From JBHHUI01 sp965248775 (GTDB lineage Bacteria > Chloroflexota > Anaerolineae > Anaerolineales > JBHHUI01), in assembly GCA_965248775.1 (NCBI GenBank), contig OZ252150.1, positions 2,046,001 to 2,110,000 on the forward strand: 64,000 bases of DNA. Reading direction: 5' to 3'. Below the pieces are notes generated by a model. The model searched no databases and was not told the DNA's origin. It worked only from the letters and a program-made list of their open reading frames with translations. The translations under genes were made by a program, and so were the position numbers. This document shows positions 44,186 through 53,618 of the stretch, in pieces. Position 1 is the stretch's first letter. Each line of letters starts with the position of its first letter.

Positions 44186-46611
44186 AGAGATAAGTTTTGA
44201 TTTCATCCGACACATCTCTACAACGGACAGAAACGAGCTGAAAGACTCATGCTAGGCGTGCGCAGCTTTTACTCAGAGAGACGGATTGATATTTTGTGAC
44301 CAACGATCAACTCCGCTATAGGCGATTCCTACGCCGTGAAAAACTAGAGTTGATCCTGACTTTGAGTGCCCTGCTGCCTACAATTATCGCACTGGTTGCG
44401 TATCCATTCCTTGCAAACCGCTGGCTGCAGCTCCCCTTCGTAGGCGCGTTTGTCGAACAGACGCTTATCTTCAACAGCGTCGGACCCCAATCAAATTCCA
44501 CGTGGGCGGCGATTGAAGAAGGACTGGAATTCCCGGCACATTTAATTGCAATCGATAGCGAACCCGTACGAACCACGGACGAACTCAATACCGTCCTCGG
44601 TTCATATTCAAGCGGAGATGAGATCGCCCTGCACTACTCCATAGATGAAGGCCCGGAACAAATCGCAAATATTGTGCTGGAAAATTTCCCATCGCGTGAT
44701 TTGTTCGCCTTTTTCATCCTGCCCTATCTGATCGGGCTCACTTACCTGGGGATTGGAGTGTGGGTATTTCTGGCCCGCTTAAACGAGGGGGCCGGCAGGG
44801 CTTTTGCAGTATTCTGTGCTAGCGTGGCCGTAGTTCTTGGGGGACTTTTTGATCTCAATACCACGCATACGTTTTCTTGGTTATGGACGTTAGCAATTGC
44901 GGGATCGTCGGCCAGCCTATTTTCTTTGGCAATATTATTTCCAAATGAAGCGCGCCCGCTGGCAAACTATCCGTTCCTGCGTTGGCTCGTATTTGCACCA
45001 GCATTAATCCTTGCTACTGCAGCACTCTGGGTTTTGTATGATTTTGAACAGCCGACCGCGTACGCAGATGCTTGGCGCATTGAGTTTATTTATACAGTGG
45101 GAGGTAGCCTGGCCTTCATCGGATTTACAATTTATCGCAGTCGACGCGATCCCTCCCCAATCGCACGCGGGCAGGCGCGGGTCCTACTCTGGGGCAGCGC
45201 GCTGGCGTTTGGTCCCATCACTGGCTTCCTGATCGCGCGTGTATTCGATCTCGATGCCGTCTTCAACGTAGCAATATATTTCCCGGCGATGGTGGCCTTC
45301 CCAATTGCGGTAGCCTATGCAATCCTGCGCTATCGACTGCTCAACACTGATCAACTCATTTCAAGTGGGCTGTCATATGGCATTCTCTCCTTAATAGCCG
45401 GACTTTTTTATGCACTCCTTATCTATATTGCAACCTTATACATTGGACAGGCGATTCTAGTCGACAATCCGTATGTATTGGCAATCTTTATCGTTATATT
45501 TGCGCTCGTCTTCAGTCCGCTTCGACAGCGGATTCAAAATGTACTGGATGAATATTTCTTCCGAGGAGCCCAAGCGTACCGAGAACAGTTACAGGATTTC
45601 GGTCGTCGGCTGACAACCGCGGCTGACCAGAAACAGATCGTACTTGCATTGGAAGAGGAAGTGGATCGGACTGTACGACCTGCCACAAGACAGGTGTTCT
45701 TACGCGACAGTCGCACCACAGATTATGACGCATTCCCCACCAACACCGAGCAACCAGTCGTCTCATATTTCAGTACCGACAGCGCGCTGCCACGAATGTT
45801 GAACTCCAAGCCGGGTGCGATTTATTTACCCCCAGATCGGGAATTACCCATCGCGCTGATCCCCGATCGCGACAAGCTTAATAAACTGGCAGCCAACCTA
45901 TTTATTCCATTCAAAGGCAATCTCGGTCTAGCCGGTTGGATGGCCATCGGCCCGCGTCTTTCCGGGGACCCTTACTCCAATCAGGCCCTGGGATTTTTAG
46001 AGGCACTTGGTGATCAGGCTGCTCTCGCAATCGAACGCGCACGTTTATACGATGCGGAGCACGAACAGCGCCAACTCGCTGAAGCGCTTAGCGATACGGC
46101 CGCAGTTCTCACGAGCACGCTCGATTATCAGGAGGTTCTCGCTCGTATTCTGGAAAACGTCGGTCGGGTCGTGCCGCATGATTCGGCGAACATCATGCTG
46201 ATCGAGAATGGGATTGCCAAAATAGTTCGCCGCACAAATATGACTGAGCTTGGCGCCAGTAAGCCCGACAATTTCGAAGGCTTGGATATCAGTAAGTATT
46301 CAACCATCCGCCATATGATCGAAACTGGCCAACCACTCGTAATTTCAGACACCGGCCAGGATCAGCACTGGGTTGGTTTGTCTGAGTCTTCATGGCTCGG
46401 TTCCTACGCTGCAGCGCCCATTCGTTCACGCGAAAAGGTGATTGGCTTTCTCAGTTTGAACAGTGGCACACGCGGTTTCTATACCGAATTCTATGGCCAT
46501 GCCTTGCAGGTATTTGCCGATCAGGCCAGTGTCGCGATCGACAACGCCCAACTCTTCGCGGGACTACAACAATCGAATATTGAAATTTCGCAGGCATATG
46601 ATGCCACGCTA

Positions 46612-48200
46612 GCAGTTTGTCGGAGAGCAACCTGAGATAGCGAAATCGGTGATAATCTACGGGCATGGCTAGAAAATTCAAGAAACCCAATTACGAAGTG
46701 ATGCTCAAACAGACAATCAGTCTGGAAGAAGCCCTGCCATCCAATCATTTGGCACGATTTGTGGTGGATGTTATCGCCCAGTTGGATTTGGGTATGATCT
46801 ATGCACAATATGCACCGACGGGTGGTCAACCTATTGCGCCAGAGATCCTGTTGGGATTGCTCTTCTATGGTTATGCCAACGGGGTGTTCAGTTCTCGTAA
46901 GATTGAGAAAGCCACCTATGAGAGTATCCCATTCCGCTATATTGCCAGTGGGCTGCATCCTGACCACGACACAATTGCCAACTTTCGCAAAACCTTTCTG
47001 GCTGAGATCCAATGAGTTATTTGTGCAGATCTTGCTCCTGGCCCAAGTTGCTGAGGTGCTGAAGTTGGGTAATATCAGTCTGGATGGTAGCAAGGTGCAT
47101 GCTGATGCATCCAAGAGCAAAGCGGTCAGTTACAAGCGTCTGATAAAACTAGAGACCCAACTGCGCCAGGAAGTGAACAAACTCTTCGAACTCGGTGAGC
47201 AAGCTGATCAGGGTGATCTCCAGTTGCCGGAAGGGCTCGTCATTGAAGACGAAATTGCCATTCGCAAGAAACGTTTGGCAAATCTGGCAGAAGCCAAAGC
47301 CGTCTTAGAAGCCCGTGCGCAGGAACGATATGAAGCCGAGAGGGCTGAATACGAAGCCAAACAGCGTGAGCGGGAAGAAAAGTCTCGCAAAACTGGGCAT
47401 AAACCCCGAGGTCGCAAACCGAAACCACCGCAGCCGGGACCACGGGACAAAGATCAGTACAACTTCACTGATCCGGACTCTCGCATCATGAAAAACAGCA
47501 CCAATAATGGCTTCGACCAGCATTACAACGTTCAAGTTGCTGTGGAGCAGGAGAGCCTCTTGATTGTGGCGCCTTCACTTTCGAACCATCCGAATGACAA
47601 AAAAGAAGCTGAGCCAACCCTGGATGCCATCTCTCCAAAAGTAGGCAAACCAAAGGCTGCCGCTTTGGATTATGGATATTTCAGCAAAGCGAACATCGCA
47701 GCACTTGAGAAGCTTGGCATTGATCCTTACATTGCTACCGGTCGCGAACCTCACCACAAAAGCTGGCGTACCTTCTTTGAACAAATGCCTGCTCCGCCAC
47801 CGGAAGATGCCAGTCCGAAAGTCAAGATGGCTTACAAACTACAAACCGAAATCGGCAAAGCCAGCTACCGTTTACGCAAATGCACAGTGGAACCCGTCAT
47901 TGGTATCATCAAGGAAGTCCTGGGCTTCCGCCAGTTTTCTCTGCGCGGCCTGCTGGCAGCAGCCGGGGAATGGTGTCTGGTCTGCCTAGCGTTCAACCTC
48001 AAACGCATGCACACCCTCTACCAAGCAAAGGGTGTGCTTTAGCCGGGGCTGCTTTGGCGCGCCTGCTACTCGCTGAGAGAAGGTGGTTTGCCCTCCATGA
48101 AATGCACACTGTTTTACGCTTGTTTTGTCGCAATCAACTGCTCATTTTGCCCTGTAGGGCTATTCATGTTGTAAAAGTACTTGTCTCTCCGACAAACTGC
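46612..48200. mobile_element. IS1182-type insertion sequence
   Basis: 1589 bp; inverted ends GCAGTTTGTCGGAGAG (46612-46627 and 48185-48200). The flanks share TA (46610-46611, 48201-48202), embedded in CTAG on one side and CTAA on the other. Removing the element and one TA copy restores the interrupted gene exactly in frame. Confidence 0.92.
46665..48042 (+). pseudogene. IS1182-family transposase, frameshifted
   Basis: The first 116 residues (MARKFKKPNYEVMLKQTISLEE... to KTFLAEI) are in one frame; NELFVQILLLAQ onward is in another, continuing to 48042. The shift is near 47010. Family blocks: NISLDGSKVHADASK (first Asp), AAALDYGYFSKAN (second Asp) and KCTVEPVIGIIKEVLGFRQF (Glu), separated by a long charged helical insertion. 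Inactive unless the frames are bridged. Confidence 0.87.
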
Positions 48201-48777
48201 TAAAAGGTTGGGTGCGCGCGTTGGACTTGCGCGACCGTGAAACAGAAGGTCATACACAACGTGTCACCGAATTGACATTGCGGATCGGGCAAGAGCTGGG
48301 TATTGATGAGAACGGTCTACAACAGCTCCGCCGGGGTGCCCTCCTGCACGACATCGGCAAGATCGGCATCCCAGATGCGATCCTGCGCAAACCGGGCGCG
48401 CTCGACGAGGGAGAATGGGAAATCATGCGTCGACATCCCGGCTATGCGTACGCCATGCTCAGCCCGATTGCCTACCTTAACAACGCACTCGATATCCCCC
48501 ATTGTCATCACGAGAAATGGGACGGCAGCGGCTACCCCCGTGGCTTGCGGGGCGAGGAGATTCCACTAGCTGCGCGTGCATTCGCTGTTGTGGATGTTTG
48601 GGATGCACTCTACTCGGATCGACCCTATCGCAAAGGTTGGCCGATTGAGAAAGTTTTGAAGCATATCCGCGCGGGTGCGGGTGCCCACTTCGACCCAGCT
48701 ATGGTCAAAATTTTCATCAAAGTTGTCTCGGAAGAATAACTGACGTTTCCACTCACCCCAACCTAGAGGAGTAAGCC

Positions 48778-50089
48778 ATGCCAATCTGGAATCCTGCGAT
48801 GGAAACTATACCGCGTGACGAGCTAGAACAGCTTCAGAGTGCGCGATTACGGGAGGTCGTCGCTCGCATGGCTGCTTCCATCCCTTTCGATCGAGAAAAA
48901 CTCACAGATGCAGGCGTCAACCCCCTGGAAATCGGTTCATTGAACGATCTGAGAAACCTGCCATTTACAACCAAAGACGATCTGCGCGAAAACTATCCCT
49001 ATGGCATGTTCGCCGTGCCCATGCGGGAGATCGTACGCATCCATAGCCTCCTCCGGCACGACCGGCCAGCCCGTGGTCGGCGGCTATACGCAAGCAGATC
49101 TCGAGCTATGGGGCGAAGTGATGGCGCGCACTGTCACAGCCGCCGGAGTCACAAACGGCGACATCGCCCACAATGCTTACGGCTATGGGCTATTCACTGG
49201 CGGACTTGGCTTTCATCTCGGCTTTCAAAACGTAGGTGCCACCGTTGTTCCGATTTCCGGGGGTTTGACCCAACGCCAGATTCGGCTGCTGGAAGACTTC
49301 CAAGCAACCGTGCTGACCTGCACGCCTTCCTATGCACTCGTGCTCGCCGAGGCCGCGCGAGACATGGGGGTGGACTTCCGCGAGCGCATGAAGGTGCGCG
49401 TGGGATTCTTTGGTGCCGAGCCATGGAGCGAGGGGATGCGTCAGGAGATGGAAGCCCGGCTAGGATTGGAAGCCTACGATATCTACGGCCTAACGGAAAT
49501 CATCGGCCCTGGTGTCTCGGTGGAATGTGAGGAGCACGCGGGACTGCACATTTTTGAAGACCACTTCCTCCCCGAGGTCATCAATCCGGAAACCGGTCAG
49601 CCTTTGCCCCCCGGCGAGGCGGGCGAACTCGTCATCACTACGCTCACAAAGCAAGCAATGCCGTTACTACGTTTCCGCACTCGCGACCGTGTAACACTCA
49701 ACTTCGACAGATGCGCTTGCGGACGTGTTCTTGCACGCATGTCAAAGATACAGGGCCGTACTGACGACATGCTGATCATTCGGGGTGTAAACGTCTTTCC
49801 GCAGCTCGTGGAACACACGCTGCTCGAAGTTGAGGGCCTAGCACCCCAGTACCAAATTCTAGTAGATCGTGAGAAGGACAAACTCGATACGCTCGAAATC
49901 AGAATTGAAGCCACCGCAGATTATTTCGATCCGGTCGATACCTCTCGGCTTGATGAATTACGCGCCCGGGCGCAGGCAGCCCTCTTCCAATCGCTGGGGG
50001 TCACTGCCCAGGTAGAGCTGGTCGGACCCCGGCAGATTGAACGCTCCGAAGGTAAAGCACGCCGAGTCATTGATAAGCGGGAGATATAA
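48778..50089 (+). pseudogene. Phenylacetate-CoA ligase-like acyl-CoA synthetase, one-base frameshift
   Basis: Reads MPIWNPAMETIPRDELEQLQ through LPFTTKDDLRENYPYGMFA in one frame and SSGTTGQPVVGGYTQADLEL onward in another. Deleting one base at about 49045 (CATAGCC to CATGCC) gives a continuous 436-residue PaaK-family enzyme: ATP motif SSGTTGQP, then YDIYGLTEIIGPG, and the C-terminal lid RTDDMLIIRGVNVFPQ. PaaK ligases activate aryl- or aliphatic acids with CoA. The downstream crotonase starts two bases after its stop. Genuine mutation or read error cannot be decided here. Confidence 0.9.
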
Positions 50090-50091
50090 CA

Positions 50092-50859
50092 ATGGAACTT
50101 GAGACTGTTCTATTTCAAAAAGAAGGAAAACTGGGCAAGCTTACACTCAATCGTCCGCAGGTTTTGAACGCCGTCAACAATCAGGCCACGCTCGATTGGA
50201 ACACCGTTGCCGATGCCGTCGCCGCAGACGATGACTTGCGCGTTGTTGTAATCACCGGCTCGGGTGAGCGCTCTTTCTGCACCGGGATCGATCTCAAGCA
50301 GCTCGCGGCCGGAGACATCGAGCAAAGTTATCATCACCGCTGGGAGCGTGTGATGCGCATCTTTGAAACCTGCGACAAGATTCTGATCGCGGCGATCAAC
50401 GGCTGGTGCCTGGGTGGAGGCTTACAACTGACATTGGCTTGTGATCTGCGAATTGCCAGGGCCGATGCCCAACTGGGACTGCCTGCCGTGAAAGAATGCC
50501 TGATCCCCGGCATGTCTGTCTTCCGCCTGCCGCGTTATGTAGGCATGGGCCGTGCAAAACGGCTGATCCTGTCCGGCGAAAACGTGAGCGCAGAAGAGGC
50601 GCTCAATATCGGAATGGTGGACTACGTGCTAGAGAAAGATGAATTCGATAGCGGTGTGGAAGCGCTCGCACAGAAGTATCTCAAGATCGCTTCGATGGGC
50701 GCTCGACAATCGAAGATGCTCACTTCACAGGCTTTCGATTTCGACCAACCGACATTTCTCGAGAAATACTTCGCAGCCCAACTCGAAACCGCCGAGCACC
50801 CCGACCATGCCGAGGCGCTTACCGCTTATCGTGAAGGGCGCGATCCCGTGTATCAGTGA
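50092..50859 (+). CDS. Enoyl-CoA hydratase/isomerase (crotonase) family protein
   Basis: 255 residues. The oxyanion-hole segments are SGERSFCTGIDLKQLAAGD (about 63-81) and AAINGWCLGGGLQLTLACD (about 100-118). Crotonases hydrate, isomerise or hydrolyse acyl-CoA thioesters; with a CoA ligase gene directly upstream, it probably acts on the same acyl-CoA. Stop-to-start spacing to the ligase is two bases, so they are one operon. The exact reaction is not predictable from the motifs. Confidence 0.9.
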   Translation: MELETVLFQKEGKLGKLTLNRPQVLNAVNNQATLDWNTVADAVAADDDLRVVVITGSGERSFCTGIDLKQLAAGDIEQSYHHRWERVMRIFETCDKILIAAINGWCLGGGLQLTLACDLRIARADAQLGLPAVKECLIPGMSVFRLPRYVGMGRAKRLILSGENVSAEEALNIGMVDYVLEKDEFDSGVEALAQKYLKIASMGARQSKMLTSQAFDFDQPTFLEKYFAAQLETAEHPDHAEALTAYREGRDPVYQ

Positions 50860-50943
50860 GTGTACGCATGTAGTGTGAATTGGCTTCACTTGTATAAGTT
50901 TACTTAGGCTCCGTGAATATATAACTTCCCGCACCTAAATTTT

Positions 50944-51029
50944 GTCATTTCGAGCGATAGCGAGAAATCCACACCCTCACTCACTGCACAATCAACCTTT
51001 GAAAGATTTCTCCCTCTGGTCGAAATGAC
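50944..51029. repeat. Long imperfect inverted repeat of the GTCATTTCGA...GAGAAATC type
   Basis: Left arm 50944-50969 and right arm 51005-51029 share GTCATTTCGA and GAGAAATC as inverse copies around a 35-base centre. This word pair is a known style of intergenic palindromic repeat in several bacterial phyla. Only one copy was seen in this window. Confidence 0.55.
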
Positions 51030-51042
51030 ACACGGGAAGTTA

Positions 51043-51245
51043 TTACTTTATGAACCCTTGGCGAGCTGGCATCAGTTCAGCAGCAACCTGCTCTCGATAG
51101 CCCACCGAGTTGTAAGCGCAGAACGGGATCATGCGCCCATCCGGGATCAGGAACTCCACACAACACTTCATCACGTTCTTCACACTGAACGTCCACGGGG
51201 CCATGAAGTCGCGCGTGTTCACCATGAAGATATGGCGGGCCAGCG
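51043..51245 (-). pseudogene. Radical SAM protein C-terminal remnant
   Basis: The minus-strand reading ARHIFMVNTRDFMAPWTFSV, KNVMKCCVEFLIPDGRMIPF, CAYNSVGYREQVAAEL and stop matches the tail of radical SAM enzymes of the archaeal/Chloroflexota type (KKCC-x(3)-V/I-x-PDGR-x-IPF-x-x-YN). The SAM-cluster domain is absent. It is joined directly to the start of another gene at about 51240, showing a deletion. Confidence 0.6.
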
Positions 51246-51359
51246 TCTCCGGCGCGCTTCGTATACCAACAGGCTGAGACCGGCAAGCAACCCAAAGGTG
51301 AAGAAAAAACCGTATGCCAGTATGGGAACGCCGCCAATTGTGAAGAGAATAGGCCGCAT
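51240..51359 (-). pseudogene. 5' fragment of a prolipoprotein diacylglyceryl transferase (lgt)-like gene
   Basis: From the ATG at 51359: MRPILFTIGGVPILAYGFFF, TFGLLAGLSLLVYEARRRRW, then stop a few codons later. This is the usual Lgt N-terminus (first helix and YG-x(5)-G). It breaks off after about 42 codons where the radical SAM remnant begins. Only the first two membrane segments of a normally about 260-residue enzyme remain. Confidence 0.55.
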
Positions 51360-51400
51360 TGTTCTTTTCCCTTGTAAGGATGAGTGATTCGTCTCGCGAT

Positions 51401-51790
51401 TTACGGTTGGGCTTCCAAGCCGGAGATAATGTTCTCGAAGATTGTGTCAATGCCCGGCCCACTCGCGGCTAGTATCACGATGATCACAATGGCACAAATT
51501 GCCAGTAAACACAGCGCTAATCCGATACCGCCCAAGATAAGCCCTGTAAGCGCCATCCCTTCACCGGACTGTTCGCCCATGCTCTCGCGGATTTACTTGC
51601 GACCAAGGAATCCGGTAACGACGCCGACGACGTTGCCGATGAGAAACACAATCCCGCCGCAAATGCCAATAAATGGAATCAGCGCTCCTGCACAGCTTAC
51701 CAAGCCACCCAGTGCCCAGGCGACAGCCGCCGAAATGACGCTCACGAGTGCCATTGTGTTTCGCGTAGGTTCCAGTTCCATTTCAGTCAT
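51401..51790 (-). pseudogene. DUF4190-like two-helix membrane protein split by an in-frame TAA
   Basis: One frame covers MTEMELEPTRNTMALVSVIS...GNVVGVVTGFLGRK, a TAA at 51593-51595, then IRESMGEQSGEGMALTGLIL...ISGLEAQP to 51401. The two halves together make the standard DUF4190 layout (GRKQIRES-x-G-x-Q-x-GEGMALTG), so a single CAA-to-TAA change (Gln to stop) breaks it. The second half could restart at ATG 51580. Function of the family unknown. Confidence 0.7.
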
Positions 51791-51859
51791 AAGGAAGCCT
51801 CCATTGAATAGTTGGAATAGGATGTAGGTCTGCCAGCATACTGGAGATAGGACAAGAGA

Positions 51860-52055
51860 TCAATTCGATGAATTGATGAAGACCAAGAGCAGCACCAATC
51901 CTGTAATCAGGTTCAACACGACTCCGAGGGTGGAAACGATCCGATTGCCTACAAAGAGTCTGCCAAGACCCAGCTGGTCACGAATGGTGGCAAGCAGTCA
52001 CGGCGCAACAACATTGACATTCTCCTCCGCTGGAATACCATTATGCACCGTACCC
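51860..52055 (-). pseudogene. Possible decayed small membrane-protein gene
   Basis: One minus-strand frame reads EEGTVHNGIPAEENVNVVAP-like sequence, a TGA, then LLATIRDQLGLGRLFVGNRI and VSTLGVVLNLITGLVLLLVF to a stop at 51860. The hydrophobic end and single internal stop suggest a broken small gene like its DUF4190 neighbour. Not recognised; composition is the main evidence. Confidence 0.3.
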
Positions 52056-52076
52056 TCAACAGAATGGACACCCGAA

Positions 52077-52826
52077 ATGGCTTTAAATGAAATGGCGAAG
52101 CGCTTGTATGTACTCGACTTCGGATTATTCCAGGTGAGTGGGGATGGCCGACTGATCGGCATTGCGGGTTATCTCATTCAGACCCACGATGCCAGGAACA
52201 TTCTGGTTGATACCGGCTTTCCGGCTCGCTATGTAGAGGAGTCAGAGGCGGCCGTGCTGGAAGACAATCTGGGTAGCTTTGGTGAAGTTATCTCGTTGAC
52301 CAATGAAAACCTGCCGTCAGGACAACTGGCGAAGATCGGGCTACAACCCAGTGATATTCACACACTCGTGATGACACACTCTGATATTGATCATATAGGC
52401 GGCATCGCTGATTTTCACCGCGTTCCCATTGTCATCGGGGATGCCGAACGCGCTCTCCCAACACCCCGTTATTTCGATGACCGCTCGCCAATTGATTGGC
52501 CGGAAAATGTGGAGTATCAGTTAATCGATGAAGACACGCTACTCTGTCCGGGAGTGACGCTGTTGACAACACCCGGGCACTCGCCCGGCCATCTGTCCTT
52601 GCTGGTTCAGCTTGCAGAGACAGGCGCGGTGCTGATAACCGGAGACGCGATCGCACGACCGGCTGAGTTTGAAGTTGGCTTTGGGGGCGCGTGGGATGAA
52701 GATGTGGCCCGCACTAGCGCCGAACGATTGATGCGAATCGCAGAACGAGAACAAGCACTCATCATTTATGGTCACGACCCAGCACAACTAGACACAATTC
52801 GTAAAGCACCAGAGTTTTACAGCTAA
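52077..52826 (+). CDS. Metallo-beta-lactamase-fold hydrolase
   Basis: About 249 residues, similar to quorum-quenching-lactonase-like MBL proteins. Metal motif THSDIDHIGG (H-x-H replaced by H-S-D-I-D-H), TTPGHSPGHLSLLV (third His), TGDA (bridging Asp) and YGHDP (last His) are present in order. The start is uncertain: ATG at 52077 or 52092 fit the family, while the open frame back to 51873 runs over remnant sequence of the other strand. It converges with the SDR gene. Substrate unknown. Confidence 0.83.
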   Translation: MALNEMAKRLYVLDFGLFQVSGDGRLIGIAGYLIQTHDARNILVDTGFPARYVEESEAAVLEDNLGSFGEVISLTNENLPSGQLAKIGLQPSDIHTLVMTHSDIDHIGGIADFHRVPIVIGDAERALPTPRYFDDRSPIDWPENVEYQLIDEDTLLCPGVTLLTTPGHSPGHLSLLVQLAETGAVLITGDAIARPAEFEVGFGGAWDEDVARTSAERLMRIAEREQALIIYGHDPAQLDTIRKAPEFYS

Positions 52827-52853
52827 TCTCGGCTAGTTTGGAAGAATTAAAAT

Positions 52854-53594
52854 TCATCGAACGTCGCGGCCTTGATTTAGGATAATCACGTTGCCGCTGG
52901 CACAATCTCCGGCAGGCGACACCAAGAACGCCACCCAGGCAGCAATCTCGTAGGGTTCCATCGGCGCTCCACGCGGCATTCCGGCAATAGCCTGCTCCAG
53001 CATTTCAGATTCGACAACATCAAATAAATCCGTGCGTGTCATCGCCGGTGCAATGGAGTTGACTGCAATCCCTTTCGTCGCGTATTGCCGCGCGAGGTGC
53101 TTGGTCAGGTTGTCGAGGGCGGCCTTGCTGGCGCGATAGTGGGCTGGATCGAAAACGTCGAAATTGTAGGCCCCGTTCGACGAAATGTTGACGATCTTTT
53201 TGATCCCCGGCCGCTCCAACATCAGGGGGATAGCTTGCTGGCAGCAATAAAAACCACTTTCGAAATTGATCGCCATTTGACGTTGCAACTCGGTGGGGCT
53301 GATGTTAATAAAATCGGTGACAATGGCGGTGCCGGCATTGTTCACGAGAACATCCACCCCACCTAACTCCGCCGCGATTGCAACGAATAAGTCCTGTACC
53401 TGTTCAGGTTCGGCCAGATCGACAATCTTCGGGATAAAAATTGTCTCTTCATCTAATAGTTGCGTTGCAGTCGCCTGCAACGCGCCTGCGTTGACATCCA
53501 CGCCGACAACTGTCAGCCCATCTTGCAAGAGCGCTTTCGCAATGGCGAGGCCGATCCCCTGCGCAGCGCCCGTTACAATGGCAACACGTTTCAT
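52854..53594 (-). CDS. Short-chain dehydrogenase/reductase
   Basis: 246 residues, classical SDR: TGAAQGIGLAIA coenzyme motif, NNAGTA, active-site Ser in NISSNGAYNF, then Y-x-x-x-K in YRASKAALDN. NAD preference is suggested by the acidic residue after the second strand (VVGVDVNA). The ATG at 53594 has AGGA upstream and is preferred over TTG 53612. It is last in the leftward hydantoinase/molybdenum-hydroxylase gene group, 24 bases after the hydantoinase. Probably oxidises an alcohol intermediate of that pathway. Confidence 0.92.
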   Translation of the reverse strand: MKRVAIVTGAAQGIGLAIAKALLQDGLTVVGVDVNAGALQATATQLLDEETIFIPKIVDLAEPEQVQDLFVAIAAELGGVDVLVNNAGTAIVTDFINISPTELQRQMAINFESGFYCCQQAIPLMLERPGIKKIVNISSNGAYNFDVFDPAHYRASKAALDNLTKHLARQYATKGIAVNSIAPAMTRTDLFDVVESEMLEQAIAGMPRGAPMEPYEIAAWVAFLVSPAGDCASGNVIILNQGRDVR

Positions 53595-53618
53595 AGCTGA
53601 TTCCTGTTCCAATTGAGG

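Larger units (their letters stand above)
44296..48739 (+). pseudogene. Membrane-anchored GAF-GAF-HD-GYP protein, disrupted by an IS1182-type element
   Basis: Joining 44296-46611 to 48203-48739 restores one 950-residue frame. Order: TM1 (about 17-40), an extracytoplasmic PDZ-like part (about 45-130), seven further TM helices (about 135-390), then two GAF domains (about 425-580 and 600-765). A C-terminal HD-GYP domain carries RRGALLHDIGKIGIPD, HHEKWDGSGYP and AVVDVWDALYSDRPYR. HD-GYP enzymes hydrolyse cyclic di-GMP, so the ancestral protein was a membrane sensor of second-messenger turnover. The start is GTG. The distal HD-GYP part might still be translated alone from an internal start, but it has lost its sensor. 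Confidence 0.9.

Noticed and set aside
51873..52076. N-terminal extension of the metallo-beta-lactamase-fold protein
   Set aside because: The extra 68 residues are antisense to a decayed membrane ORF, are not typical of the family and have no ribosome site at their start.
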